A DNA stretch of 64,000 bases from an uncultured Alphaproteobacteria bacterium. GTDB lineage: Bacteria > Pseudomonadota > Alphaproteobacteria > HIMB59. The stretch spans positions 1-64,000 of the forward strand of contig CACNEB010000005.1 in assembly GCA_902619375.1 (NCBI GenBank), given 5' to 3'. Below are positions 45,263 through 55,754 of the stretch, piece after piece (within the stretch, counting starts at the first letter, position 1; every line of letters begins with the position of its first letter). The notes beneath the pieces were generated by a model that worked only from the letters and a program-made list of their open reading frames with translations, did no database searches and was not told where the DNA came from. A program made the position numbers and the translations under genes.

Positions 45263-46392
45263 AATTCAAAAATATTAAAAATCTGAGGGTATTACAAATA
45301 GTTCCTCAATTAAAGTTTGGTGGAGTTGAAAGAGGTGTAATTGATATTTTAAGATTCCTAAATAAAAAAAAAATTGAAAACTATATATTTTGTGAGAACT
45401 TCAATCCCAAAATAATAAAAATTGAGGAAAAAAAACAAGTAATATTATCAAAAAATATAAAATTTAAAAATTTTTTTAATATTTTTCGTTCAAATTACGA
45501 GCTCAAAAAATTAATTCTTAAAAAAAATATAAATTTAATTCACGTATCATCTAGGGCACCTGCGTTTATTTTTTGTAATTTAATAAAAAAAAGTGAAAAT
45601 ATAACTTATATAACTAGTTGTCATAACCCGTACACAGGGAGTTTGATAAAAAAATTTTATAACTCTTTTTTATGTAAAGGCGACAGAGTTATTTGTAATT
45701 CAAATTTTACAAAAAAAAGCTTAATTGATAACTATAGACTTAATAAGAAAAAATTAATAACAATACCCAGAGGAGTTGATATTAATTATTTCAACCCTAA
45801 TACGCTAAAAAGTAAATCAAGAGATGCTTATAGAAATAAATTAGGTGTATCAAATAGCCAAATTCTAATCACCATACCCTCAAGATTTTCAAATTGGAAG
45901 GGCCATTTAAATTTAATATCGTTACTATCTAACCAGCCAAAACCTATATTGAAAAATTTAAAATTATTAATGTTTTTAAATGAGGATAATAAAAAACAAA
46001 AAAAAAATATATTAAAAACTTGTAGTGCCTTTTTTTATGACAAAATAATATTTCATAATCCTTTACTTGATATGCGTCTAATTTATCACTGCTCTGATAT
46101 AATTATTAATAATTCATCTAAACCTGAAGGTTTTGGAAGAACAATTTCTGAAAGTTTAGCAATGAATAAAATTCCAATTGGTGTTAATCATGGTGGCGTA
46201 AGAGAACAACTATATAATTTTGATAAGAAGCTACTATATAAGTTAGATGATCAATTAAGTTTTAATAAAGCCTTAAAATATGCAATTTACTTAAAATCAA
46301 AAAATCATTTTAAAGGTAGGGATTATGTAAAAAATAATTATTCTTTGGACACAATGTTGAAGTCTACATTAAATGTTTACTTAGATGTTTAA
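45256..46392 (+). CDS. Glycosyltransferase family 4-like protein
   Basis: 378 residues, GT-B fold. The N-terminus LQIVPQLKFGGVERGVIDIL is the acceptor-side Gly loop, and the C-terminal donor site is SKPEGFGRTISESLAMNK with the conserved E-x7-E. Likely lipopolysaccharide core or O-chain synthesis, given the GT9 gene that overlaps it. No ATG is available near the start; TTG 45256 is used. Confidence 0.85.
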   Translation: MSQFKNIKNLRVLQIVPQLKFGGVERGVIDILRFLNKKKIENYIFCENFNPKIIKIEEKKQVILSKNIKFKNFFNIFRSNYELKKLILKKNINLIHVSSRAPAFIFCNLIKKSENITYITSCHNPYTGSLIKKFYNSFLCKGDRVICNSNFTKKSLIDNYRLNKKKLITIPRGVDINYFNPNTLKSKSRDAYRNKLGVSNSQILITIPSRFSNWKGHLNLISLLSNQPKPILKNLKLLMFLNEDNKKQKKNILKTCSAFFYDKIIFHNPLLDMRLIYHCSDIIINNSSKPEGFGRTISESLAMNKIPIGVNHGGVREQLYNFDKKLLYKLDDQLSFNKALKYAIYLKSKNHFKGRDYVKNNYSLDTMLKSTLNVYLDV

Positions 46393-47272
46393 AAATAAAA
46401 ATATTTTAATTATTAAACACGGGTCTACAGGTGATATTTTCATGTCCTTTAATATTATAAAAAGTATAAAAAAATCTAGTTCTAAAATCACAATTTGTAG
46501 CACCAGAAATGGCCTCAAATTATTCAAATTATTAAATATTCAATATAATGAAATTATTGATGAGCGGGGTAAAATAAAAGATACATTAAAAGTACTTTCA
46601 AAGATTAAGAAAAAAAAATTTGATTATGTCATTGACTTACAGAACTCAACAAGATCAAGTATGTATCTTCTTTTTATTAAATTTTTTACTAACTCCCAAT
46701 CTAATGGAACTAGCATTTTTTCATCGAGACGATATATACCTCAAAATTACAAAGAACACGTAGTAACTGGTCTTAAAAAACAAATTGAGCTTCTAAATAT
46801 AAAAAAAATACAAAACAACTACCATCAACCAAAAAAGAAACTTAATCAGGTAATAATTGTACCAGGTAGTTCAAAATCTGGTGTGGGTAAAAGATGGCCA
46901 TTTGAAAAGTATTTAAAAGTCATAGAATATTTAATTAGCAAGAGGATTAAGTGCTATATTATCGGCGGAAATGATGAAAAAGAAATTGAGGAAATGATCC
47001 CCAAAAATAAATATATTATTAATCTTATTAATAACTCACCATGGGAATATGTAAAAACAATTGCTCTCAAATCTAAAGTTACTATTTCTAATGACACATC
47101 AGCAATGCATTTTATAAGTAATTTAAATTTACCAGTAATTGCCATTATGAAAGATAATATTTACGCGCATAGAAATTGTCCTTTGAGTGATAATTCTATG
47201 ATTATTAAAAGTAAGAATATTAAACATATCTCTGTAAAAAAAGTTACTTATGCCATATCAAAGTATATCTGA
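46385..47272 (+). CDS. Glycosyltransferase family 9 (heptosyltransferase-like)
   Basis: 295 residues. IIKHGSTGDIFMSFNIIKSI is the N-terminal GT9 motif (R/KxGxxGD), and VVPGSSKSGVGKRWPFEKYL and SNDTSAMHFISN are the ADP-heptose site. It probably adds a heptose or similar residue to the LPS inner core at the inner-membrane face. It overlaps the genes on both sides (8 and 23 bp), so the three glycosyltransferases form one operon. Confidence 0.85.
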   Translation: MFKNKNILIIKHGSTGDIFMSFNIIKSIKKSSSKITICSTRNGLKLFKLLNIQYNEIIDERGKIKDTLKVLSKIKKKKFDYVIDLQNSTRSSMYLLFIKFFTNSQSNGTSIFSSRRYIPQNYKEHVVTGLKKQIELLNIKKIQNNYHQPKKKLNQVIIVPGSSKSGVGKRWPFEKYLKVIEYLISKRIKCYIIGGNDEKEIEEMIPKNKYIINLINNSPWEYVKTIALKSKVTISNDTSAMHFISNLNLPVIAIMKDNIYAHRNCPLSDNSMIIKSKNIKHISVKKVTYAISKYI

Positions 47273-48338
47273 AGAAATAGCTATTCTTCCTCCCTTCAAA
47301 GAAAAATTTAGCCCAGATGATTTTGGCTCCGTGTCTTTGTATGTTAAGGACATAAACGAGAATTCAAAATTTAAAAATAAAATTAAAATCTATGTAAATA
47401 TTACTTCTAAAACTTTTAAAGGTTTTAAATCTGTAAACTTACCAAAAAATTATAACCATATTCTTTTTGGAAAAAATATGGGACATACTAAATCTTTTTT
47501 GAAAATTATTAAAAAAAAGGTTCCTAAAGTAATTGAAATACACAACCGTCCAAAATCAGCATTGAAAGTATCTCAGTCGTTAATTGGGTCAAAAATATTT
47601 TTATTTTATCATAATGACCCATTATCATTTAAGGATTGCTCATCAGTAGTAAAAAGAATAGAAATACTTGAAAATTGTCACTCTATTTTTTTTGTAAGTA
47701 ATTTTCTAAAAAAAAGATTTTTAGAGGGAATTCCAAATAGATATTTATCCAAATCTAAGCTTAATGTTATTTACAATGGTGTAAATCTAATTAAACAAGT
47801 TCCCTTGAAAAAAAAAAAATTAAATATCGTTTATATCGGTGAGCTTGAAAAAAAGAAAGGCTTTGATATTTTTTATGAAGCTGCTGTAAACATTATTGAT
47901 CAATTTCCAAAGTGGAATGTACATATTTTTGGAAAATTGAAACCAAATACTCAAAAATTACTTAATAAGCATAACAAAATTATTTTTCATAATTTTAAAA
48001 AAAATAATTTTGTGCAAGAATTTTTAAAACAATCATCAATATCAGTAGTCCCATCAGTTTGGGATGAACCTTTTGGTAGAACTTTAATAGAGTCAATAAA
48101 TTCAGGTACTGCAACTATATCCTCCAATAGAGGCGGTTTAAGAGAGATAAATAAATTTTTCAAAACTATAAAATTAAATAAAATAGATAAAAAAACTATT
48201 TACATCGCTTTAAAAAAACTAATAATGTCCAGTGATGAAAGATCATATTACTCTAACAATAAAGTTAGTAAAACTCCCTTTACATTGAAAAAAATAACTT
48301 CAACTCTAGATAAACATAGATCTGATATATTTTCATAG
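47250..48338 (+). CDS. Glycosyltransferase family 4-like protein
   Basis: 362 residues, GT-B fold. INVIYNGV-type linker (LNVIYNGVNLI), IVYIGELEKKKGFDIFYEAA and the donor motif PSVWDEPFGRTLIESINSGT with E-x7-E. The sugar and acceptor cannot be told from sequence. Last gene of the glycosyltransferase trio; it starts inside the GT9 gene. Confidence 0.85.
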   Translation: MPYQSISEEIAILPPFKEKFSPDDFGSVSLYVKDINENSKFKNKIKIYVNITSKTFKGFKSVNLPKNYNHILFGKNMGHTKSFLKIIKKKVPKVIEIHNRPKSALKVSQSLIGSKIFLFYHNDPLSFKDCSSVVKRIEILENCHSIFFVSNFLKKRFLEGIPNRYLSKSKLNVIYNGVNLIKQVPLKKKKLNIVYIGELEKKKGFDIFYEAAVNIIDQFPKWNVHIFGKLKPNTQKLLNKHNKIIFHNFKKNNFVQEFLKQSSISVVPSVWDEPFGRTLIESINSGTATISSNRGGLREINKFFKTIKLNKIDKKTIYIALKKLIMSSDERSYYSNNKVSKTPFTLKKITSTLDKHRSDIFS

Positions 48339-48355
48339 AATGAATTCATAATATT

Positions 48356-48889
48356 TTGAAAAAAACTAATTTTAAAAACAACAAAAAACCTTTTCATAGA
48401 ATTAACTCACAAATTAAAAATGAAGAGGTTAGGGTTTTAATGGATGATGGTGAGCAATTAGGAGTTATGAAGACAATAGAGGCAATAGATTTAGCAAAAA
48501 ACAGAAAAATGGATCTAGTTGAAATTGCTGCAAGTAATAATCCGCCAGTTTGCAAAATAATAGACTACGGCAAATTTAAATATCAAGAACAGAAAAAAAA
48601 AAATGAGGCCAAAAAAAAACAAAAAACTATAGAGACCAAAGAACTGAAAATTAGACCTGGTACAGGTGAGCATGATTATCAAGTCAAAATTAAAAGTGCA
48701 CAAAAGTTTTTAAAAGATGGTAACAGAGTAAAATTTAGTTTGAGATTTAAGGGAAGGGAAATGGAACATTCAAATCTTGGTATCGATATGCTCAAAAGAA
48801 TAAAAAGTGACCTTGATCAGTTGATCAGAGTTGAAATGGAACCTAAAATTGAGGGTAGACAAGCTTTCCTCGTGGTTGCACCCAAATAA
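48356..48889 (+). CDS. infC: Translation initiation factor IF-3
   Basis: About 177 residues. N domain RINSQIKNEEVRVLMDDGEQ and C domain ELKIRPGTGEHDYQVKIKSA are intact. No ATG exists at the 5' end: the frame after the TGA at 48341 offers ATT 48344, ATT 48353 and TTG 48356. In E. coli infC starts with AUU, which IF-3 itself discriminates against; ATT here would be the same autoregulatory device. It heads the infC-rpmI-rplT-pheST set. Confidence 0.95.
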   Translation: MKKTNFKNNKKPFHRINSQIKNEEVRVLMDDGEQLGVMKTIEAIDLAKNRKMDLVEIAASNNPPVCKIIDYGKFKYQEQKKKNEAKKKQKTIETKELKIRPGTGEHDYQVKIKSAQKFLKDGNRVKFSLRFKGREMEHSNLGIDMLKRIKSDLDQLIRVEMEPKIEGRQAFLVVAPK

Positions 48890-48981
48890 ATTATATGATA
48901 TCAAATTGACCTCAGTTGGTCGAAGGGGCTTTAAAAAGGGTATGCCTTAAGACCTTATTAATGCACTCAAAAGGAGATGAA

Positions 48982-49182
48982 ATGCCCAAACTTAAAACAA
49001 AAAGTAGCGTCAAAAAACGCTTTAAAAAATCCTCATCAGGAAAATTAGTTGTCGGAAACGTTGGTAAACGCCATGGCATGTCCAAAAGAACAAACTCTTT
49101 TATCAGAAATTCAAAAGGTACTAGGGTTTTATCAAAATCTGCATCAATTATAATTGATTCAATGATGCCATATTCTAAATAG
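48982..49182 (+). CDS. rpmI: 50S ribosomal protein L35
   Basis: 66 residues from ATG 48982 ([20 protein letters not shown]), with AAAGGAG 7 nt upstream; the frame extends 22 codons further up but that part is unconserved. The 92-nt leader after infC (48890-48981) contains short inverted repeats (GACC/GGTC at 48908-48921; AAGG/CCTT at 48936-48948), the place where L20 binds to autoregulate in E. coli; this leader role is inference. Confidence 0.95.
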   Translation: MPKLKTKSSVKKRFKKSSSGKLVVGNVGKRHGMSKRTNSFIRNSKGTRVLSKSASIIIDSMMPYSK

Positions 49183-49198
49183 GTAAGGGAGAGATATT

Positions 49199-49558
49199 AT
49201 GCCAAGAGTTAAAAGAGGTGTTACAGCAAGAGCTAAACATAAAAAAGTTTTTGAATTTACGAAAGGTCATCGCGGGAGAAGAAAAAATGTTTATAGAGTA
49301 GCAACACAAAGTATGGATAAAGCTCTCCAATATGCATATCGTGATAGAAGAAATAAGAAAAGAGATTTTAGAGGATTGTGGATTCAAAGAATTAATGCCG
49401 GTGTTAGAGAACACGGTCTAACTTATGCAAAATTTATTGATGGATTAAAAAAAGCAAACATTGAAATCAATAGAAAAATTCTCTCTGAAATTGCATTTCA
49501 TGAACCCGCTGCTTTTAAATCAATTGTTGAGAAAGCAAAGGCTAATTTAGCCAACTAG
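49199..49558 (+). CDS. rplT: 50S ribosomal protein L20
   Basis: 119 residues, full length, with the typical basic start [18 protein letters not shown] and [20 protein letters not shown]. An early-assembly 23S-binding protein and translational repressor of its own operon in E. coli. It follows rpmI by 16 bp with GGGAGA upstream. Confidence 0.97.
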   Translation: MPRVKRGVTARAKHKKVFEFTKGHRGRRKNVYRVATQSMDKALQYAYRDRRNKKRDFRGLWIQRINAGVREHGLTYAKFIDGLKKANIEINRKILSEIAFHEPAAFKSIVEKAKANLAN

Positions 49559-49565
49559 ATTAAAA

Positions 49566-50615
49566 ATGGACATTAAAAAAGTCCTAAACGAAGTTACGAA
49601 AGAAATAGAGCAAAGCTCTAGCCAACAAGAATTACAAAACGTTAAAGTAGCTTATTTAGGGAAAAAAGGAATAATCACTGAGTTACTCAAAAGTCTTAAA
49701 GACCTTTCTTTAGAAGAGAGAAAATCTTCAGGTTCAAAATTAAATTTACTAAGAATTGAAGTTGATAATCTTATCAAAAATAAATTTAACGATTTAAAAA
49801 TTGAAGAAATAAACTCTAAATTAAAAAATGAATATTTAGATATAAGTTTCCCTCCGCCAAATTCTATAGCCTCGAAGGCTCATCCAATATCAAAAACATT
49901 TGATGAGGTTATCACTATTTTTGGATCAATGGGTTACTCTGTTGCCGAAGGCCCTGATATTGAGACAGATTTTTTCAATTTTTCAGCATTAAATATTCCT
50001 GAAAATCATCCTGCGCGTGAAATGCAAGATACCTTTTACATCGATGACAAGGATAAAGAAGGTAAGCCCTACGTTTTACGAACACACACTAGCCCAGTTC
50101 AAATTAGAACGTTATTAAATCAAAAACCCCCAGTCAAAATAATTGCTCCTGGAAGAACATATAGGTGTGACTCTGACTCAACACATTCTCCAATGTTTCA
50201 TCAAGTCGAGGGTTTGTTTATTAATGAGAATGCAAATATGGGAAATTTGAAGGGCACTCTAATTGAATTCTGTAAACAATTTTTTAATGTACAGAATTTA
50301 AAAGTAAGATTTCGACCTAGTTACTTTCCTTTTACTGAACCTTCTGCTGAAATGGATATTGCTTATGAGATTGTGAATAACAAAATTCAATTAGGTCAAG
50401 GTGATCGTTGGCTTGAGATTCTTGGATGTGGAATGGTAAACCCAATAGTTCTAGAGAACTGCAATGTAGATACGAATATCTATCAAGGTTTTGCATTTGG
50501 AGTGGGCTTAGACAGAATCACAATGTTAAAGTATGGGCTTACAGATATTAGATCATTTTTTAGTGGAAACTTAAATTGGATAGCTAGCAATGGCTTTACC
50601 ATAGGGGATTTTTAG
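49566..50615 (+). CDS. pheS: Phenylalanyl-tRNA synthetase alpha subunit
   Basis: 349 residues. Class II motif 2 (THSPMFHQVEGLFI) and motif 3 (GFAFGVGLDRITMLKYG), plus RFRPSYFPFTEPSAE. N-terminal coiled coil for tRNA-Phe. The stop overlaps the pheT GTG by 1 bp. I see no Phe-rich attenuator leader ahead of it. Confidence 0.97.
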   Translation: MDIKKVLNEVTKEIEQSSSQQELQNVKVAYLGKKGIITELLKSLKDLSLEERKSSGSKLNLLRIEVDNLIKNKFNDLKIEEINSKLKNEYLDISFPPPNSIASKAHPISKTFDEVITIFGSMGYSVAEGPDIETDFFNFSALNIPENHPAREMQDTFYIDDKDKEGKPYVLRTHTSPVQIRTLLNQKPPVKIIAPGRTYRCDSDSTHSPMFHQVEGLFINENANMGNLKGTLIEFCKQFFNVQNLKVRFRPSYFPFTEPSAEMDIAYEIVNNKIQLGQGDRWLEILGCGMVNPIVLENCNVDTNIYQGFAFGVGLDRITMLKYGLTDIRSFFSGNLNWIASNGFTIGDF

Positions 50616-53008
50616 TGAAGTTTAGTTACAGTTGGTTGTGTGATCACTTAGAGACAGATAAAAGTGCAAGCGAGATTGGTGAAGCTCTTACAAATTTAGG
50701 TCTTGAACTTGAGAGCTTGACTGACTATTCAGAATACTCAAAGTTTGTTGTAGCTACCATAAAAGATTTTAGAAAACATCCTAATGCAGATAGATTAAAT
50801 ATCTGTAAAGTTGATGATGGAACCAATACCTATCAGGTAATCTGCGGAGCAAATAATGTAAAGAAGGGATTAAAAGGAATATTTGCCAAAGATGGAATGT
50901 ATATTCCAGGAACACAGATAAATTTAAAAAAAGGAAAAATTAGAGGTGAAATATCTGAAGGTATGCTTTTATCTGAGAGAGAGCTCAACTTAAGTGATGA
51001 TCATGAGGGCATTATTGAGTTATTAGATGATTTTCAAAATGGCACCTCAGCAGTTGAAGCTTTGAAGTTAAATGATCCTATTTTCGAGATAGGTATTACA
51101 CCTAACAGAGGAGATTGCCTTGGTGTTAGAGGTGTTGCTAGAGATCTTTCAGCCAAAGGTGTTGGTAAACTAAAGCCTTTGAATTTTAAAAAAATAACTC
51201 AGTTAGAATTTGCAAGCCCAATCATTTGGAATATTAACAATGATGATAATAGCTGTGAATATGTAGTAAGTAGATATTTTAAAAATGTAAATAACTCTAA
51301 ATCTCCAGAATGGTTACAAAAAAAACTTATCAGCCTTGGGTTAAGACCTATAAACGCTTTAGTTGATATAACAAATTATATTACTATTGATTTAGGAAGA
51401 CCTTTACACGTTTTTGATGCAGATAAAATTGGAAAAAAACTTGATATGAGGCTTGCAAATGCAAATGAAAGAATGCTTGCTTTAGATAATAAAGAATACA
51501 CTCTAGATAAAAATACAACTGTGATAGCCGATGGAGATAATGCACTCGCTATAGCAGGGATTATAGGAGGAGAATATAGCGGATGCACAGATGATACTAA
51601 AAATGTATTTCTTGAGGTTGCTCTTTTTAATCCGAATAGTGTTGCACAAACTGGTAGAACTCTTGGAATAAATTCAGATGCCAGGTATCGTTTTGAAAGA
51701 GGATTAGATAAAAATATGGTCATTGAAGGTTTAGAATATGCATCATATTTAATAAATAAAATATGTGGGGGCTTAGTAAGTAAAAATATTGAAGCTGGAA
51801 AATTAGATAATTTTGAGTATAAGATAAATTATAATTTTGACTATTTTAATAAGACTATTGGTTTAGAACTAGATCCACAAAAACAAATCAAAATATTAAA
51901 AGACCTTAAATTTCAAATTAGTAAAAGTAATGAAAAGGAATGTGAAGTCTTAGTACCATCATGGAGGAATGATGTTAAAAACAAAATCGATATAGTTGAA
52001 GAAATTATAAGAATTTATGGATATGAAAATATTAAACAAAGTGTGCCCTCTGCATCAATCGATGAGATTGATAAAATTGATAATTCATCAACAAATAAGA
52101 AATTTAAATCAATAAAAAAACTTAAAAAAACCCTTATATCTAATGGAATTTCTGAAGTTATAACTTTTTCTTTTCACTCAATTAGAGCTCAAGAAATTCT
52201 TAAAGGAGATAAATCCTTAAAAATTTCAAATGCAATCAGTGATGATCAATCTTATATGAGAAATTCTATGATATTTAATCATTTAGAAAGTGTAGAATTA
52301 AATTTTAAAAAAGGTTTTAAAAATATTCAATTATTTGAAATTGGACCTATTTATAATTCATCTCAATCCCAAGAAAATATTCTATCATTGCTTATTTCAA
52401 CTGAAGAAAATACAAACTCTATTTACAAATCTGAAGAATTTAATTTTTACTCTTTAACAGAATTAACCTCAATATTAATAAGTTCATTAAATTTTGACAT
52501 AAAACAATTTAACATATCAAGATCAACTTCAAATACTTATCACCCAGGTCAGTCTGCCGAACTATTTATGGGAAAAAAATTAATAGCTAGATATGGAAAA
52601 GTTCATCCACTAATAATGGAGGAATTTTCTAAACTAAAAAATTGTTATGCAATTGAATTATTTTTTGAAAACCTTCCAATTGACTCAATAAGTAGAGCTA
52701 ATAAAATAAATATCTCAGACTCCCAATTTCAGTTCAGTGAAAAAGACTTTTCTTTTTTATTCGAAAAGGAGCAAAATCTTTATGAAGTTCAGAGATACGT
52801 CAAAGGTTTAGATAAAAACTTAATTAAAAATGTAGAATTTTTTGATTTATATGTAGCAAAAGACTTAGGTGATGACAGTAAAAGTGTAACATTTAGGGTT
52901 ACTATTCAATCTAAAGAAAAAACTCTTGAAGAAAAAGATTTAGAACAATTACATAAAAATATTTTAGAAAAAGTATCAAATAAATTTAAAGCAAAAATTA
53001 GAAGCTAA
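50615..53008 (+). CDS. pheT: Phenylalanyl-tRNA synthetase beta subunit
   Basis: 797 residues from GTG 50615. Domain order as usual: N-terminal region, tRNA-binding OB domain ([18 protein letters not shown]), B3/B4 editing ([16 protein letters not shown]), B5 ([20 protein letters not shown]) and C-terminal ferredoxin-like anticodon-binding domain ([17 protein letters not shown]). It forms the alpha2-beta2 enzyme with PheS. Confidence 0.96.
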   Translation: MKFSYSWLCDHLETDKSASEIGEALTNLGLELESLTDYSEYSKFVVATIKDFRKHPNADRLNICKVDDGTNTYQVICGANNVKKGLKGIFAKDGMYIPGTQINLKKGKIRGEISEGMLLSERELNLSDDHEGIIELLDDFQNGTSAVEALKLNDPIFEIGITPNRGDCLGVRGVARDLSAKGVGKLKPLNFKKITQLEFASPIIWNINNDDNSCEYVVSRYFKNVNNSKSPEWLQKKLISLGLRPINALVDITNYITIDLGRPLHVFDADKIGKKLDMRLANANERMLALDNKEYTLDKNTTVIADGDNALAIAGIIGGEYSGCTDDTKNVFLEVALFNPNSVAQTGRTLGINSDARYRFERGLDKNMVIEGLEYASYLINKICGGLVSKNIEAGKLDNFEYKINYNFDYFNKTIGLELDPQKQIKILKDLKFQISKSNEKECEVLVPSWRNDVKNKIDIVEEIIRIYGYENIKQSVPSASIDEIDKIDNSSTNKKFKSIKKLKKTLISNGISEVITFSFHSIRAQEILKGDKSLKISNAISDDQSYMRNSMIFNHLESVELNFKKGFKNIQLFEIGPIYNSSQSQENILSLLISTEENTNSIYKSEEFNFYSLTELTSILISSLNFDIKQFNISRSTSNTYHPGQSAELFMGKKLIARYGKVHPLIMEEFSKLKNCYAIELFFENLPIDSISRANKINISDSQFQFSEKDFSFLFEKEQNLYEVQRYVKGLDKNLIKNVEFFDLYVAKDLGDDSKSVTFRVTIQSKEKTLEEKDLEQLHKNILEKVSNKFKAKIRS

Positions 53009-54807
53009 TGGAAATTTCTAAAATTAGAAATTTTTCGATAATAGCTCATATTGATCATGGTAAATCCACTCTAGCGGACAGAATAATTGAAATTTGCGGA
53101 GGGATGGATGACAGGACCAAAAAAGACCAAGTCTTGGATTCAATGGATATTGAAAGAGAAAGGGGGATCACTATAAAAGCTCAAACAGTACGATTAAACT
53201 ATAAAAATAAAAAAGGCGATGAATATCAACTTAATATACTTGATACACCTGGACACGTTGATTTTTCCTATGAAGTTTCAAGATCACTATCAGCTTGTGA
53301 AGGCTCAGTTTTAGTTGTTGACAGCACACAGGGTGTTGAGGCACAAACTCTCGCAAATGCTTATCAGGCAATAGATGTAAATCATGAGATACTTCCGGTT
53401 CTTAACAAAGCAGATTTACCTGCATCTGAGCCAGAAAGAGTAAAAGAAGACATTGAACAAACAATAGGAATAGATACTTCGGAAGCTCGTCTTGTTTCTG
53501 CAAAAACTGGACTAGGAGTTGAAGATTTATTAGACCAGATTGTAGAAAAACTACCCTCTCCAAATACAAATGAAAAAAATCTCAAGGCTCTCTTAGTGGA
53601 CAGTTGGTATGATAATTATTTAGGAGTAACAGTTCTGGTTAGAGTTCTTGATGGAGTTATGAAAAAGGGTATGAAAGTTAAGTTTTTATCTAACAATCAA
53701 CAATACAATATAGATAGAATTGGATATTTCACACCTGAAATAAATTATTGTGATGAATTAGGTCCAGGAGAAATAGGTTTTATTAATGCAAGTATAAAGT
53801 CAGTTGCTGACTGTAAGGTCGGTGACACAATAGCAGAATTAAATGATCAAAAAATAAAACCACTTCCAGGTTTCAAGCCCTCATTACCAGTCGTGTTTTG
53901 TGGGATATATCCTGTTGATACATCAGACTATGAGAGACTTAAGGAGAGTTTTGAAAAACTTGCGTTAAATGACTCAAGTTTTACATATGAAAATGAAACT
54001 AGTGCTGCTTTAGGTTATGGTTTTAGGTGTGGTTTTTTAGGTTTGCTTCACCTAGAGGTTACAACAGAAAGACTTAGAAGGGAATTTGATTTAGATTTAA
54101 TCACTACTGCTCCAGGGGTTGTATACAAAGTAATAGACAGAAATAAAAACGAAATTGTAATAAGAAATCCCTCTGAACTACCTGACCCAGCAGAAATAGA
54201 TAAAATTTTAGAACCATGGGTTAAATCTACTATAATAGTGCCACAGGATTATTTAGGGACGGTTATAACACTTTGTATTGAAAAAAGAGGTAAACAAAAA
54301 AACTTAAACATACAAAACAACAGAGCTATCTTAGAGATGGAATTACCTTTGAATGAAATCGTTATAGATTTTTATGATAAATTAAAATCTTATTCAAAAG
54401 GTTATGCTAGTTTTGATTATCAGGTCTATGATTATTTTGAAGGAGATCTAGTAAAACTAAATATTCTTGTTAATTCAGAAACTGTTGATGCTTTTTCAAA
54501 TATAGTTCATAAAACGAGAGCTGAAACGATTGGTAGAAGGATATGCAACAAGCTAAAGGATTTAATCCCTAGACAAAACTTTCAAATACCAATTCAGGCT
54601 GCAATTTATGGAAAAATTATAGCTAGAGAAACCATTAAAGCTTTTAGAAAAGATGTGACTGCTAAACTTTATGGTGGAGATGTGAGTAGAAAGAAAAAAC
54701 TTTTAGAAAAACAAAAAAAGGGAAAGAAAAGAATGAAACAATTTGGTAATGTCGAAATCCCGCAGACTGCTTTTTTTGAGGCACTAAAAATAGGTGATAA
54801 TGAATAA
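53008..54807 (+). CDS. lepA: Elongation factor 4 (LepA)
   Basis: 599 residues, full length. G1 [14 protein letters not shown], switch region [12 protein letters not shown]3 [13 protein letters not shown]4 NKAD and the LepA-specific C-terminal domain ending [18 protein letters not shown] ribosomal back-translocase/assembly GTPase. Overlaps the pheT stop by 1 bp and lies 4 bp before tRNA-Ser. Confidence 0.97.
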   Translation: MEISKIRNFSIIAHIDHGKSTLADRIIEICGGMDDRTKKDQVLDSMDIERERGITIKAQTVRLNYKNKKGDEYQLNILDTPGHVDFSYEVSRSLSACEGSVLVVDSTQGVEAQTLANAYQAIDVNHEILPVLNKADLPASEPERVKEDIEQTIGIDTSEARLVSAKTGLGVEDLLDQIVEKLPSPNTNEKNLKALLVDSWYDNYLGVTVLVRVLDGVMKKGMKVKFLSNNQQYNIDRIGYFTPEINYCDELGPGEIGFINASIKSVADCKVGDTIAELNDQKIKPLPGFKPSLPVVFCGIYPVDTSDYERLKESFEKLALNDSSFTYENETSAALGYGFRCGFLGLLHLEVTTERLRREFDLDLITTAPGVVYKVIDRNKNEIVIRNPSELPDPAEIDKILEPWVKSTIIVPQDYLGTVITLCIEKRGKQKNLNIQNNRAILEMELPLNEIVIDFYDKLKSYSKGYASFDYQVYDYFEGDLVKLNILVNSETVDAFSNIVHKTRAETIGRRICNKLKDLIPRQNFQIPIQAAIYGKIIARETIKAFRKDVTAKLYGGDVSRKKKLLEKQKKGKKRMKQFGNVEIPQTAFFEALKIGDNE

Positions 54808-54811
54808 TCAC

Positions 54812-54901
54812 GGAGAGATGGCCGAGTGGTTTAAGGCGCACGCCTGGAACGCGTGTATAGGGGCAACTCTATCGTGGGTTCGAATCCCACTCTCTCCGCC
54901 A
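54812..54901 (+). tRNA. tRNA-Ser (anticodon GGA), CCA encoded
   Basis: A 90-nt cloverleaf including CCA: acceptor stem GGAGAGA (54812-54818) with TCTCTCC (54891-54897), discriminator G and CCA at 54899-54901. Anticodon loop CTGGAAC between CACGC and GCGTG gives GGA, reading UCC/UCU. There is a long class II variable arm and a GGTTCGAATCC T-arm. It lies 4 bp after lepA. Confidence 0.95.
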
Positions 54902-54911
54902 TACTTAATAG

Positions 54912-55730
54912 ATGCAAAACAACACAATAAATAAAATTAAATATAAAATAAGAAAAATTACAGAATACCCACTTGTAGAAATACAAGATCAAATAGCAGT
55001 AAGACCACCAAATCAAAGAATTTCGCCTGTGGTATATCAAACGTGGGTAGATAATAAATTTGGAAAAACTCATGCTAAATCAATTTTAAAGTTTAGAGAG
55101 TTAAATAAAAATTTATCATTTAGGATGTATTCAAATCAAATGATGGATAATTATATGAAAAAAAATTGGGGTAAGCAAAAAATTTACCAAATTTTCAAAA
55201 ATTCATTAATTGGACCTCTCAAATCTGATATTTTTAGATATTGTATTTTATATGATAAAGGTGGATACTATTTTGATATAAGTCGAGGTTGTGATGTCCC
55301 TCTTACAAAACTTCATGATAAAAATACAAGTTTCATCTTAACTTATGAAGATACTGATTGTTATATACCACCCAATAATCAAAAAATATTTAATTTAAAA
55401 AGACCCTTTAATCATATACTCCAATGGGGACTAGCTTTTGAAAAAAAATGTAAATTTTTAAAAATATTAATTGAAGAAATAGTTAAGTCTTACTCATTTT
55501 ATAAAAATAAAGTTTTTAAAAATCCCAAAGTTGCAATATTAAATTTTACAGGTCCGGGCATGTATACAAAAATAATGAGAGAGTATATTTCTTATAACCA
55601 AAAAAATAATTACAAAGAACTTGATATTAAATTTAACGGGAAAGGAATATTTAAGTTGAAAGGTTCACAGGTGAGATATCATAAAGAACCAAGTTACACA
55701 TACTTAAAAAATAAAAAGATATGCAATTAA
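54912..55730 (+). CDS. Glycosyltransferase family 32-like (OCH1-type)
   Basis: 272 residues. The GT32 pattern is visible: [40 protein letters not shown] followed by the D-x-[DS] metal motif (FDIS), and a late HW/H-rich-type acceptor region. ATG 54912 is 11 bp after the tRNA with no clear ribosome site. Probably adds a hexose to a surface glycan. Next gene is another putative glycosyltransferase. Confidence 0.8.
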   Translation: MQNNTINKIKYKIRKITEYPLVEIQDQIAVRPPNQRISPVVYQTWVDNKFGKTHAKSILKFRELNKNLSFRMYSNQMMDNYMKKNWGKQKIYQIFKNSLIGPLKSDIFRYCILYDKGGYYFDISRGCDVPLTKLHDKNTSFILTYEDTDCYIPPNNQKIFNLKRPFNHILQWGLAFEKKCKFLKILIEEIVKSYSFYKNKVFKNPKVAILNFTGPGMYTKIMREYISYNQKNNYKELDIKFNGKGIFKLKGSQVRYHKEPSYTYLKNKKICN

Positions 55731-55754
55731 TATTTGTTTACAAAAAAACTTATA

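Noticed and set aside
54831..55073. Minus-strand 80-codon ORF ending in a VGFEPT-type sequence
   Set aside because: It reads antisense through tRNA-Ser. That peptide is the well-known spurious product of translated tRNA T-arms, and the rest lies antisense to a glycosyltransferase gene.
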